Part shown: one piece after another, positions 1-8,614 of the stretch | How the letters are laid out: each line of letters starts with the position of its first letter | Numbering within the stretch: position 1 is the first letter of the stretch | Assembly (NCBI RefSeq): GCF_000372465.1 | Contig: NZ_AQUZ01000053.1 | Coordinates: 185-62,380, forward strand | DNA: 62,196 nt | Direction: 5' to 3' | Source of the DNA: Kribbella catacumbae DSM 19601 | GTDB taxonomy: Bacteria > Actinomycetota > Actinomycetes > Propionibacteriales > Kribbellaceae | Program-made: the position numbers and the translations under genes | The notes under the pieces: model-generated | What the model was told of the DNA's origin: nothing | Database searches by the model: none | The model's input: the letters and a program-made list of their open reading frames with translations, nothing else

Positions 1-74
1 CTGTGCGCCTCGGAGCTGCGCGGTCGTGGCGGCCGCTGGAAGCTGAGTCTGGTCGGGCATTTCGGCTCATCGGC

Positions 75-239
75 CTAGAGGAGGACCTGGTTGTGATTGC
101 TGACGATCCGGTCGCCGTCGTCCGACGGATCGGCATGCGCGACGGTGGCGGACCCCGCCAGCGCTCCGGCGAGCAGGGCAACCGCGCCCAGTGTCCCTGC
201 GATCAGCTTCTTCCAACCAACGCGTGACCTTGCACCCAT
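75..239 (-). CDS. Small secreted peptide (54 aa), unknown function
   Basis: This short gene encodes a 54-residue protein with a textbook signal peptide: a basic start (MGARSRVGWKK), a hydrophobic core of about 18 residues, and an Ala-His-Ala type cleavage site near residue 36. The predicted mature peptide is only about 18 residues and is polar (it ends NHNQVLL). The ATG was chosen because AGGAGAAC lies at the right distance upstream; an upstream in-frame extension lacks such a site and has no signal peptide. It is divergent from the secreted RCC1-repeat gene. No family is recognised; it could be a small exported peptide or a degenerate remnant of a longer secreted protein. Confidence 0.6.
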   Translation of the reverse strand: MGARSRVGWKKLIAGTLGAVALLAGALAGSATVAHADPSDDGDRIVSNHNQVLL

Positions 240-508
240 CGTTGTTCTCCTATCCTGTCCAGAGGCGAAGGCTGTCCTTCGCTCCAACTGTTCGAAACTG
301 CAACAGCAGAACCTTCGAGTGCTCTTTGGCTGGGATGAGGTCTCCACCTCCACCCGGCCCACGCCGTCGTCGGTGGTGGGGTCTAGATCTCGACCAGCCG
401 CTGCCCCGGCGTCTCCGCAGAGTCCCATCGGTTTCCCAGCGGACTAGGTGACAGTGACGGCAGCGGTCGCATGCGCCGTACCGCGAGTGACTCGGAGGAG
501 CGACACAG

Positions 509-2248
509 ATGACAATCACCGTCTCGCATCGATTCGCCCAGCAGCGCTGCCGCCCGGCGAGGCTCGTCGCGCTGGGGATAGGCGCGATCCTAGCGATCAG
601 TGGCGTCTTGGTTGGGACCGTGCCGACCACTGCCACCGCGCATGTGGCTAGCACGGTGGTATCGGGTCCGCTGATGGCCGCTGGAGGTGACCACTCGCTG
701 GTGATCGACGACGGAGTGGTGTACGGCACCGGTTTCAATGGCCGAGGCCTCATCGGCCGGGGCCGGTTAACCGGTGCTGGCTCCGGACCGCGCAGCACCC
801 TCTTGAGGTTGACCGGACTGCCAGACGATGTGCACGCCACCGCCGTCGCTGGTGGCTCAGCTCATTCGCTCGTGCTGGGCGACGACAACCTTGTGTATGG
901 CACCGGCAGCAACAACCGCGGGCAGCTGACAGCCCCCATCGGCGAAAGCTTCGCCCTTAGAGCGCTCAGCGGTCTGCCGGACGAAGGCGCTCAGCCCATC
1001 GCGATCGCTGCTGGGAATACCCATTCGCTAGTCATGGGCAGCAACGGCGTCGTGTACGGCACCGGCGGCAATAGTTTCGGGGAGCTAACCGCGCCACTGG
1101 CCGATCGGACCACCCTGACTCGGTTGAGCGGGCTCCCGGAGGGGGTGCAGGCCGTCGCGATGGATGCTGGCGGTGACCACTCGCTGGTCGTTGCCAGCGA
1201 CGGAAAGGCGTACGGCACCGGGCGCAACTCCTTTGGGCAACTCACCGGCACCGCCACTCGCACCACCCTCGCACCACTCGAGCTACCCGCAGGTGTGAAA
1301 GCCACCGCTGTCGCCGCTGGTGCCAACCACTCGCTGGTGGTGGGCAGCAACGGAACCGTTTATGGCACTGGCCTTAACGATTTCGGACAACTCACTGGCA
1401 CTGACCCCAACGAGCACAGAAATACCCTCACTCCTCTTGCCGGTCTGCCGAACGGTGTACGTGCCGCAGCGGTTGCCGCCGGCGCCAGTCATTCACTTGT
1501 GTTGGGTGACAACGGCGTCGTATATGGCACCGGCCGCAACGCCGTCGGGCAGCTCACCGGCACAAACCCCGCCGACCGCCGCATCCTCACCCCTCTGACC
1601 GGGCTACCCGCTGGGGTGCGGGCTGCCGCCATTGACGCTGGCCTTGACCATTCACTGGTATTGGGCAGCGATGCCATGGTGTACGGCGCGGGCGACAACA
1701 GCGACGGCGAGTTGACCGGCGCCGGTGACCGATTCACCCTCACCCCACTCACCGGAACCCAAGTCGCCGCCGGTAATGCGCACTCGCTGGTCCTTGGCAG
1801 GGACGGCATCGTCTATGGCAGCGGCCGCAATACGTTCGGGCAACTCACCGGTGCAAGCTCCGCTGACCGCCGCAGCCTCACCCCACTGATCGGATTACCT
1901 CCGGGTGTGCAGGCGACTGCGATCGCAGCCGGGCCAAACCATTCCCTCGTCCTCGACAGCAACGGCGTCGTCTACGGCACCGGTATCAATGGCAGCGGAC
2001 AGCTCACCGGTAGCGGCGACCGCAGTACGCTCACCCCGCTAGCCGGCCTCCCCAGCACTGTTCATGCTATTGCGATCGCCGCCAGCTCGGAAAATTCATT
2101 GGTTGTAGGCAGCGACAAGAAGGTGTATGGCGCTGGCCGCAACCTATCCGGGCAGCTCACGGGCTCCGATACCGGCAACCGCGCCATCCTGACTCCCCTG
2201 GCTGGCCAGCAACCCAGCATCAACCCCCCCGGTGATCGCCGCTGGTGA
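509..2248 (+). CDS. Secreted RCC1-repeat protein, N-terminal part (frameshifted)
   Basis: This is the first part of an RCC1-type beta-propeller protein. A signal peptide lies at residues 1-45 (hydrophobic core GIGAILAISGVLVG, then TATA-H). RCC1 units of about 50 residues follow, each built as VYGTGxNxxGQLTG, TLTPLxGLP, AIAAGxxHSLVLGSDG. Ten units begin here. GGAGGAG precedes the ATG. The frame is lost in a run of seven C at 2224-2230; removing one C joins it cleanly to the next frame in the middle of unit 10, so this and the next entry are one gene. RCC1 propellers usually serve as binding scaffolds; the ligand cannot be told. The split could be a real mutation, phase variation or a sequencing error. 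Confidence 0.85.
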   Translation: MTITVSHRFAQQRCRPARLVALGIGAILAISGVLVGTVPTTATAHVASTVVSGPLMAAGGDHSLVIDDGVVYGTGFNGRGLIGRGRLTGAGSGPRSTLLRLTGLPDDVHATAVAGGSAHSLVLGDDNLVYGTGSNNRGQLTAPIGESFALRALSGLPDEGAQPIAIAAGNTHSLVMGSNGVVYGTGGNSFGELTAPLADRTTLTRLSGLPEGVQAVAMDAGGDHSLVVASDGKAYGTGRNSFGQLTGTATRTTLAPLELPAGVKATAVAAGANHSLVVGSNGTVYGTGLNDFGQLTGTDPNEHRNTLTPLAGLPNGVRAAAVAAGASHSLVLGDNGVVYGTGRNAVGQLTGTNPADRRILTPLTGLPAGVRAAAIDAGLDHSLVLGSDAMVYGAGDNSDGELTGAGDRFTLTPLTGTQVAAGNAHSLVLGRDGIVYGSGRNTFGQLTGASSADRRSLTPLIGLPPGVQATAIAAGPNHSLVLDSNGVVYGTGINGSGQLTGSGDRSTLTPLAGLPSTVHAIAIAASSENSLVVGSDKKVYGAGRNLSGQLTGSDTGNRAILTPLAGQQPSINPPGDRRW

Positions 2249-5078
2249 CACGCATTCGCTCGTGCTCGACCGCGACCCTGGCCCCATCTTCGGCACCGGC
2301 TCCGATGCCGTCGGCCAACTGGCCGGCCACGGGAGCGTCAGTAGTCTCATCCAGTTGGCCAATTCACCCAGCGGCCTAGCCCGACCCAGTCTCGCGGCCG
2401 CGGGCAACCATTCTCTGATGCTCGGCCCCGACCGTGTCGTATATGGCACGGGCAACAACCTCAAGGGGCAGCTCACCGGGCCCGGCAACCTGCGCACCGC
2501 CTTCACTTCGCTGGCAGGGTTACCCGCAGGCGTATCCGCCACCGCTATCGCCGCGAGCTTCACTACTTCGCTTGTCCTCGGCGCTAACGGCACCGTCTAT
2601 GGCGCAGGCAGTAACGTCGAGGGGCAGCTCACTGGCGGGAACGGCTCCGACCGTGTCACGCCCTTAGTCCCGCTGACAGGACTGCCCGCCGGTGTCCAGG
2701 CCACCGCGATTGCCGCCGGCAGTTCCCATACCCTTATCGCGGGCAGCGACGGCGCCGTCTACGGCACCGGCGCCAGTAGCCAGGGGCAGCTCACTGACAC
2801 CGCCCCTGTGCTCCGCAGCTTCACCCTTGTACGGCTGAGCGGTCTACCTGCGAGAACGCGAGCCATCGCTGTCGCCGCTGGTGGTGCGCACACTCTGGTC
2901 ATCGACAGCAAGGGCGCTGTCTACGGCACCGGTCACAACGGCGAGGGCCAACTCACCGGCCTTGGGAGCCGCACAACCCTGACCCCGTTGACTGGGCCGC
3001 TCGGACTCGAAGCTGTCGCGATTGCCGCAGGTCCCGCCCATTCCCTCGTTCTCGGCAGCACCGGTGCTGTCTATGGCACCGGTGCCAACAGCGCGGGGCA
3101 GCTCACCGGCACTGGAGGGGGCCGTCGCACCACGCTCACACCAATGACCGGCCTGCCCGTCGAGGTTCACGCCACCGCGATCACCACCGGCGCTCTCCAC
3201 TCGCTGGTCCTCGGCAGCGACGGTGTTGTCTACGGAGCCGGCGACAACAGCTTTGGGCAGCTCACCGGCACTGGGAACCGTGCCACCCTAACTCCACTGA
3301 TTGGGCTGCCAGATGGAGTCGAGGCCGTCGCGATTGCGGCTCGTGAGTCCCATACGCTCGTCCTGGGTAACAACGGCACCGTATACGGCGCAGGCAGAAA
3401 CGCCCTTGGGCAGCTCACCGGCGCTGGGAACCGCGCCTTCCTGACCCCACTAACCGGCCTACCCGAGGACGTTCACGCCACCGCGATAGCCGCCGGCGGT
3501 TCTCACTCGCTGGTCTCGGCTAGCAATGGCGTCGTCTACGGCACCGGCAACAACACCTCCGGGCAGCTCACCGGTACCGCGAACCGCACCACCTTGACCC
3601 CGCTGACTGACACCGGGCCAGTGTCAGAGTGCAATGCGGCCATCGCAATCTCCGCCGGTACTGATTTCTCGCTCATTCTCAAGAGATGCAGCCTCGAACT
3701 CGTGGGCGCAGGTGGCAACAACCGAGGGGAGCTCACCGGAGCCGACAACCCCCGCCGCGCACTCGGCCCAGTGTGCTGCCTGGGGAGTGTCGGCGGGGTC
3801 GTTGCGATGTCTGCGAGCGGCCACACTGTAGTGATCGGTGCCGACGGCGGCGTTTACGGCACAGGCCGCAACGAGGCGGGGCAGCTCACCGGCACCATCG
3901 ACAGCGACAATGACGGTGTCGCTCCACTCACCGGACTAACCGCCATCCGCGCCAGCCTCCGTGCCGCCGGACCGCGGTCGCCCAAGGTGCCAGCACTCGC
4001 TATCGCCACAGGCTCTAATTCCCACACGCTCGTCCTTGACAACAGCGGCACCGTCTTCGGCACTGGCGACAACCACCACGGGCAACTCACCAGTACCGCC
4101 CCCGACAATCGCGCCATACTGGCAAGGCTGACTGGCCTTCCTGGCGATGTGCGGGCCAAGGCGGTAGCCACCGGCGCCTTCCACTCCTTGGTCCTGGGCA
4201 GCAATGGCGCCGTCTATGGCACTGGAAGAAACATAGCCGGGGAGCTGACTGGCACAGGGATACGTACAAACCTGACTCAACTGACCGGCCTACCACAAGG
4301 CGTGCGGGCCACTGGCCTGGCCGCCGGGAACTCCCACTCGCTGGTTCTGGCTGATGATGGTGCCGTCTATGGCACCGGGAACAACCAGTCCGGTCAGCTG
4401 ACTGGTACCGGGAACCGCGTCTCGCTGACCGCCCTGGCTGGGCTGCCCAACGGCGTGCGGGCGATCGCCATCGCCGCGGGCCACAGCTTTTCACTGGTCC
4501 TGGACAGCGGCGGCAACGTGTGGGGCACCGGTGACAACTCCGACGGGCAGTTGACTGGCGCCGACGGTCATCGCACCCTGCTGAGCCCCTTGTCCGGTCT
4601 GCCCGACGGCGTACAGGCTGTCGGGATTGCCGCTGGCTTCCTCCATTCCCTGGTCCTGGGCAGTGACGGCATCGTGTACGGCACCGGAAACAACAGCCAC
4701 GGACAATTGACTGGCGTCGGAAGCCGAGACACGCTGACACCGCTCGCCGGCTTGCCTGGTGGAATCCAGGCCACTGCGATCGCCGCCGCCCGCAGACATT
4801 CGCTGGTCGTCGGCAGCAACGGCACGGCATACGGCACCGGCGACAACGGCAACGGACAGTTGACTGGCACAGGCAACCGCACCACGCTGACACCACTAGA
4901 CGGCCTACCCGACGGTGTCAGCGCGATCGCCACCGGCTCCGGCGACGCTTTCTCGCTGGTAATCGGCAGCGACGGCGCGGTCTACGGCACCGGCAGAAAC
5001 GAAGAGGGACAACTCACCGGCGCGGATCCGCGCGACCGCACCATCCTTACCCGACTCACAGGCCTGCCGACTATCTGA
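2232..5078 (+). CDS. Secreted RCC1-repeat protein, C-terminal part (frameshifted)
   Basis: This is the continuation of the RCC1-repeat gene in the next frame. It opens within unit 10 (AAGDTHSLVL) and carries 18 further VYGTG/GQLTG units to the stop. Together the two parts contain 28 units, which equals four seven-bladed propellers. The N-terminal stretch AAGGDHSLVIDDG supplies the half-repeat missing after the last unit (ending LTGLPTI), as expected for velcro closure. Units 19-21 deviate most; unit 20 is LVGAGGNNRGELTG with extra Cys. The GTG at the 5' end has no ribosome binding site, so independent translation is unlikely. If the frame is intact in vivo, the product is about 1,520 residues and exported. 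Confidence 0.85.
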   Translation: MIAAGDTHSLVLDRDPGPIFGTGSDAVGQLAGHGSVSSLIQLANSPSGLARPSLAAAGNHSLMLGPDRVVYGTGNNLKGQLTGPGNLRTAFTSLAGLPAGVSATAIAASFTTSLVLGANGTVYGAGSNVEGQLTGGNGSDRVTPLVPLTGLPAGVQATAIAAGSSHTLIAGSDGAVYGTGASSQGQLTDTAPVLRSFTLVRLSGLPARTRAIAVAAGGAHTLVIDSKGAVYGTGHNGEGQLTGLGSRTTLTPLTGPLGLEAVAIAAGPAHSLVLGSTGAVYGTGANSAGQLTGTGGGRRTTLTPMTGLPVEVHATAITTGALHSLVLGSDGVVYGAGDNSFGQLTGTGNRATLTPLIGLPDGVEAVAIAARESHTLVLGNNGTVYGAGRNALGQLTGAGNRAFLTPLTGLPEDVHATAIAAGGSHSLVSASNGVVYGTGNNTSGQLTGTANRTTLTPLTDTGPVSECNAAIAISAGTDFSLILKRCSLELVGAGGNNRGELTGADNPRRALGPVCCLGSVGGVVAMSASGHTVVIGADGGVYGTGRNEAGQLTGTIDSDNDGVAPLTGLTAIRASLRAAGPRSPKVPALAIATGSNSHTLVLDNSGTVFGTGDNHHGQLTSTAPDNRAILARLTGLPGDVRAKAVATGAFHSLVLGSNGAVYGTGRNIAGELTGTGIRTNLTQLTGLPQGVRATGLAAGNSHSLVLADDGAVYGTGNNQSGQLTGTGNRVSLTALAGLPNGVRAIAIAAGHSFSLVLDSGGNVWGTGDNSDGQLTGADGHRTLLSPLSGLPDGVQAVGIAAGFLHSLVLGSDGIVYGTGNNSHGQLTGVGSRDTLTPLAGLPGGIQATAIAAARRHSLVVGSNGTAYGTGDNGNGQLTGTGNRTTLTPLDGLPDGVSAIATGSGDAFSLVIGSDGAVYGTGRNEEGQLTGADPRDRTILTRLTGLPTI

Positions 5079-5373
5079 TCCCAAACAGCCCAGCGCTAGC
5101 CGCCCCCGGAACTTGGCTGGCCGGCGCGGGTCGTGGGCGACACCAAATCGGGGCGCGTCAGTCGACTACCTGAGGCCTCTCCGCTCGTTGGAACAGGTTT
5201 CTGCCAACGTGTTCACCGGTCACTTGCTAGGGGCAACCGTTCAGTTCCAAACGAGTTGCGGCGGTCCACTGCGCCAGGGCTGACGCTGGAATCCAGCGGC
5301 GCGATGCATGCCACGACATGACCCAGCCTTAACGTCACCCACAGGGCACCTAGAGGGTCATCTGGCCCCATAG
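5079..5373. other. Intergenic region, nothing recognised
   Basis: This stretch of about 295 bases lies between the RCC1 gene and the left inverted repeat of the IS3-family element. It has no convincing ORF, hairpin or RNA-like feature. Confidence 0.5.
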
Positions 5374-5424
5374 TGAACCGCCCCGGGTTTGATGCGCACC
5401 TCCTTCGTTGGGAAGGTGTCATCT

Positions 5425-5724
5425 ATGCCGAGCAAGTACGACGAGCAGACCAAGGCCAAGGCGGTCCGGTTGGTCACTGAGCATGTTCAGGATTACGAGT
5501 CTGAGTGGGCCGCGATTGTGGCGGTGTCTGGCCGGTTGGGGATGACGGCTGAGACGTTGCGTCGTTGGGTCCGCCAGGCCGCGGTGGACGCGGGTGCGGC
5601 TGTCGGGGTGTCGTCTGAGTCTGCTCGTGAGATTCGTGAGTTGAAGCGTAAGAACGCTGAGCTGGAACGCACGGTGGAGATTTTGAAGGCAGGAGGCTGT
5701 CGCGCGAATGGTTTGGCTGCCTGA
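5425..5724 (+). pseudogene. IS3-family transposase OrfA, interrupted at its C terminus
   Basis: OrfA of the IS3 element. Residues 10-65 form the helix-turn-helix that binds the inverted repeats, and a leucine zipper follows (REIRELKRKNAELERTVEIL). The true coding sequence stops matching at 5692, where the IS1182-family element begins; the last residues (GGCRANGLAA) are read from that element. The missing tail, ATSFFARENDPRSR then stop, lies at 7275-7318 in the same frame once the insertion is removed. The ATG at 5425 was chosen over an upstream ATG because GGGAAGG precedes it and IS3 OrfA proteins start near the MPSKYDEQTK-like motif. Confidence 0.85.
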
Positions 5725-7270
5725 TCGCGGTCGTGGTTTGGTGCGTGACCGGGCCCGTGCCCGGGGCGGTTAGGCGAGGCGGTAGATCTTCAGCAGGTTG
5801 TGGGTAGCGCAGATCAGCTTCCATTCGCTGTCCACGGCGGCTAGGCCACGGCGTGAGAGATCGCGGATCTTGCGGTTGTGCTTGATCTGGGCGAACACCG
5901 GCTCGATGGTTGCTGCTCTTTTCTTGTAGGTCTTTCGGCCTCGTGGGGTGTCGAGCTTGGCGATCATGGTGGTGGTCAGCGGGTCAGGGTTCCCGTTCCG
6001 CTGTCGGCGCAGTAGCTGGTTCACGCGGGCCCTGGTCACGCCCAGTTGCTCGGCGGCCTCATCGGTGTTGATCTCGCCGTCGGCGACGCGTTGCAGGAGC
6101 GCGGTGCGTTGGGTTTCACTGTCCGCGATCCGCTTGAGTTTCCGGGCGCGGCCGGGCGCGATGAAGGACTCGACGCCTTTGAGGTTGACGTTCTCGATGC
6201 TCCAGTAGCCCGCGTCCGCGACCACCCTGCGAACCTGCCGGCTTTCGCCCGCAGTGCGGAGGTTCTTCTTGGCTGCCTTGATCATTGGTGCGTAGGCCGG
6301 TGCATCGTTGGCCTGGTTGGTGACCTCGGCTGCGATCACGAACTGCTGCTCGGTCGCGACTGCCTGGGCGTTGTAGCCCTGCAGGTAACCATCCTTGGTC
6401 TTGAGCATCCTGCTGTCCGGATCGGTCACGTTGGCCTCCCGGCGTGACCGGTGCGTCGCCGCGGTCGGCACCGGCCTACGGCCCCGGATCGGCTTGCCGG
6501 TCGCAGCCTCGATCTCCGCACGCTTGGCCATGTGCGCCTCATACGACTTGCCGGCTGCTTCGCTCTCAAGCTCGTCCAGCAGTGCGCGCAGCCGGGCACG
6601 ACGACCACCACGCTCACGTAACTCGTCGCCCAGCCCTGTCTCATCCTCTGCAGCGACTGTGTCTTCGGCTGCATCCGTGGCGGCCGCCTCGGCGAGGATC
6701 TCTTCAGCGATCTGCGCCGCGGTCCGGTTGGCGTCGCGAGAGGCGTTCGCGTTCAACTTGGTGCCATCGATCGCGATCAGCCCTGGGCGCAGCAGGCCGG
6801 CACGAGCACACAGCGCCAAGACCTGACCGAATATCCCCGCGATGGCAGTCTGGTGGGTTGCGCGGAACCGGGCGATCGTGGCGTGATCAGGCTGCTGGTT
6901 CGCACCAACGACCCGGAACGCCACATCCTCGACCAACCGCTTCTCGATCCTGCGGCTGGACCGATCCCCGACGCAGTACGCATAGATGAGCACGGCGAGC
7001 ATCATCTCCGGGTCGTAAGCGGCTCCGCCCCGGCCATCAGCGCGATAGCCCATCATGAAACCTGACAGATCGAGCTCGGCCACCACGTCGAGCACGAACC
7101 AGGCCAGATGGCCCTCGGGCAACCAATCCGCCACCGACGGCGGCATCAACATCAACTGCTCACGATCCACCCGCGTGAAGTTGTAAGCCACGCAGCGATT
7201 CTCCCTGCCACACCCCCGCCAACCGGCTCGCGAAACGCTCGCATCAGGCCCAGATTCGTGCGACAACCTC
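5693..7270 (-). mobile_element. IS1182-family insertion sequence
   Basis: A complete 1,578-bp element. Terminal inverted repeats: GAGGCTGTCGCGCGAAT at 5693 and its imperfect complement ending at 7270 (GAGGTTGTCGCACGAAT on the minus strand). It is flanked by a 4-bp direct repeat GCAG at 5689-5692 and 7271-7274, which fits a target duplication. Removing the element plus one GCAG restores the orfA frame of the host IS3 element. Confidence 0.9.
5770..7191 (-). CDS. IS1182-family DDE transposase
   Basis: A full-length transposase of 473 residues. The N-terminal DUF772-type segment carries the family hallmark MPPSVADWLPEGHLAWFV at residues 15-35. The catalytic triad is visible as D in LIAIDGTKLNAN, D in RVVADAGYW, and E in IEPVFAQIKHNRKI near the C terminus. 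A run of Glu/Asp/Ala lies in the middle. The GTG start was chosen because it opens the family-typical VAYNFTRVDREQ sequence and has GGGAGA upstream; the longer open frame runs out through the inverted repeat into the neighbouring IS3 DNA and is not coding. It appears intact and potentially active. Confidence 0.9.
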   Translation of the reverse strand: MAYNFTRVDREQLMLMPPSVADWLPEGHLAWFVLDVVAELDLSGFMMGYRADGRGGAAYDPEMMLAVLIYAYCVGDRSSRRIEKRLVEDVAFRVVGANQQPDHATIARFRATHQTAIAGIFGQVLALCARAGLLRPGLIAIDGTKLNANASRDANRTAAQIAEEILAEAAATDAAEDTVAAEDETGLGDELRERGGRRARLRALLDELESEAAGKSYEAHMAKRAEIEAATGKPIRGRRPVPTAATHRSRREANVTDPDSRMLKTKDGYLQGYNAQAVATEQQFVIAAEVTNQANDAPAYAPMIKAAKKNLRTAGESRQVRRVVADAGYWSIENVNLKGVESFIAPGRARKLKRIADSETQRTALLQRVADGEINTDEAAEQLGVTRARVNQLLRRQRNGNPDPLTTTMIAKLDTPRGRKTYKKRAATIEPVFAQIKHNRKIRDLSRRGLAAVDSEWKLICATHNLLKIYRLA

Positions 7271-7314
7271 GCAGCGACGAGTTTCTTCGCGCGGGAGAAC
7301 GACCCGCGATCTCG

Positions 7315-8277
7315 GTGATCTGCCGGTTCATCACCGAGCACAAGGCTCGGTTCGGGGTCGCTCCGATCTGCCGTGCGCTGTCCGCGCATGGGTGCAAGAT
7401 CGCCTCGAGAACCTACTACGCCTGGACCAAGCGGGCGCTGTCGAAACGGGCTCTGTGGGACACCACAGTGACCGAGGTGCTGGCCGGCTGCTACGAGCCC
7501 GACCAGCACGGCCGGCGGCCACCGGAGTCGCTGTACGGGGCGGTGAAGATGTGGGCGCACCTCAACCGCGAGGGGATCGAGGTGGCCAGGTGCACCGTGG
7601 AGCGGCTGATGCGTGCTCATGGCTGGCGGGGTGCGACACGGGCTAAGAAGGTCCGCACCACGGTCGCGGATCCGGGCGCGACCCGGGCACCGGATCTGGT
7701 CAACCGTCAGTTCGCCGTCGAGGCGCCGAACCGGCTGCTGGTGGCTGACTTCACCTACGTGCGCCTGGCCTGCAGCACCTTCGTTTATACCGCGTTCGTG
7801 ATCGATGCCTTCGCCGGGTTGATCGTCGGCTGGGAGTGCTCGACGTCGAAGCACACAACGTTCGTGGAGCGGGCCATCGCTCAAGCTGCGGCATTTCGTG
7901 CCAGACAGGGAAATCCCCTTACAGATAAGGCGATTCACCACTCCGATGCCGGATCGCAGTACACCTCGGTCCACTTCACCGAGACCCTGCAACTCCACGG
8001 AATGAACCCGTCGATCGGGACTGTCGGCGACGCCTACGACAACGCTCTGGCCGAGACCACCATCGGCCTGTACAAGACCGAATGCATCCGCGACGACTCA
8101 CCCTTCCGCCGCGGACCACTGACCGGCCTCAGCACCGTCGAGGCCATCACCGCCGACTGGGTCCACTGGTACAACACCAGCCGACTCATGCACCGCCTCG
8201 ACCGACGCCCACCCGCCGAAGCCGAAGCCGACTACTATTCACAGACCCGCGACGACCGGCAGGTCGTCCACACATAA
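7315..8277 (+). CDS. IS3-family transposase OrfB (integrase catalytic subunit)
   Basis: The DDE transposase of the IS3 element, 320 residues. An HTH_21-like region (ICRFITEHKARFGVAPICRAL) comes first, then the rve integrase core: D in LLVADFTYV, D in IHHSDAGSQYTS, and E in AYDNALAETTIGLYKTE, followed by the terminal WVHWYNTSRLMHRL motif typical of the family. The GTG start overlaps the orfA stop (GTGA), consistent with translational coupling or programmed frameshifting. The protein itself is complete, but because orfA is disrupted the element is probably not self-mobile. Confidence 0.9.
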   Translation: MICRFITEHKARFGVAPICRALSAHGCKIASRTYYAWTKRALSKRALWDTTVTEVLAGCYEPDQHGRRPPESLYGAVKMWAHLNREGIEVARCTVERLMRAHGWRGATRAKKVRTTVADPGATRAPDLVNRQFAVEAPNRLLVADFTYVRLACSTFVYTAFVIDAFAGLIVGWECSTSKHTTFVERAIAQAAAFRARQGNPLTDKAIHHSDAGSQYTSVHFTETLQLHGMNPSIGTVGDAYDNALAETTIGLYKTECIRDDSPFRRGPLTGLSTVEAITADWVHWYNTSRLMHRLDRRPPAEAEADYYSQTRDDRQVVHT

Positions 8278-8341
8278 CCGAGGGTGCATCAAACCCGGGG
8301 CGGTTCACTCTCGCTGTGCTGTGACGACGATGTTCGTTGGC

Positions 8342-8533
8342 ATGACTGGCGATCCTGAGCTTCAGAAACTGCAGTGGAGCATTCGGCGGCTGATCGAGTT
8401 GGTTGATCAGGGCATCGATTCGGCGGGGGAGCAACTGGTACGGGGTGAGGATCTGCGGGTGTGGCGTACTCCGGTGGAAACGGTGGCTGATGACGATGCC
8501 GATTCGGGGCCGGTTCTGGGGATGAGTCCTTGA
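8342..8533 (+). CDS. Small cassette protein, copy A (63 aa)
   Basis: The first gene of cassette A, a 63-residue protein of unknown function. It has a predicted amphipathic helix (LQWSIRRLIELVDQGIDSAG) and an acidic tail ending LGMSP. It is clearly paralogous to the 61-residue gene at 18020, where the order of following genes is the same, and the pair is the main evidence that the frame is real. No convincing ribosome binding site precedes the ATG. The right end of the IS3 element lies only 34 bases upstream, so the native promoter may have been replaced. The helix suggests a small adaptor, but no function can be assigned. Confidence 0.55.
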   Translation: MTGDPELQKLQWSIRRLIELVDQGIDSAGEQLVRGEDLRVWRTPVETVADDDADSGPVLGMSP

Positions 8534-8614
8534 ATCCCGGATCCGGGTTCTGACCTGGGCGTGGGACGGCGATCTTCGAGTGCGACAGCAGTCAGTTGCG
8601 CTTCGGAGGTTGTG
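8524..8614 (+). repeat. Cassette intergenic repeat A1/A2
   Basis: A spacer of about 91 bp that starts inside the 3' end of gene A1 (GAGTCCTTGAAT) and contains a 12-bp palindrome CCCGGATCCGGG, the string CGGCGATCTTCGA and the ribosome-site block TTCGGAGGTTGTG just before the next ATG. The same blocks recur at 9520, 18204 and 19199. Confidence 0.7.

Larger units (their letters stand above)
5374..8307 (+). mobile_element. IS3-family insertion sequence, interrupted by an IS1182-family element
   Basis: The ends are inverted copies of TGAACCGCCCCGGGTTTGAT at 5374 and ending at 8307. Inside are orfA (HTH plus leucine zipper) and orfB (DDE integrase), with a 1,578-bp IS1182-family element inserted near the 3' end of orfA. 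Without the insertion the element would be about 1.35 kb, normal for IS3. No target-site duplication is visible (TAG outside the left end, CTC outside the right end), so the ends may have been joined to their present flanks by a rearrangement. Confidence 0.85.

Noticed and set aside
4087..4896. Long minus-strand open frame opposite the RCC1 repeats
   Set aside because: It mirrors the repeated codons of the plus-strand gene, has no ribosome site and gives a low-complexity Arg/Cys-rich product. It is a shadow of the high-GC third-position bias.
509..5078. Tandem DNA repeats as a possible CRISPR or satellite array
   Set aside because: The repetition is at protein level (RCC1 units of about 50 codons) with variable DNA; there are no identical short repeats with unique spacers.
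7192..7998. Upstream extension of the IS1182 transposase frame
   Set aside because: It crosses the element's inverted repeat into the IS3 orfB region on the opposite strand; the GTG at 7191 opens the family-typical sequence.
8538..8549. CCCGGATCCGGG palindrome as an operator
   Set aside because: The corresponding spacer in copy B has a broken palindrome (CCCAGATCCGGG), so it is better treated as part of the repeated spacer.
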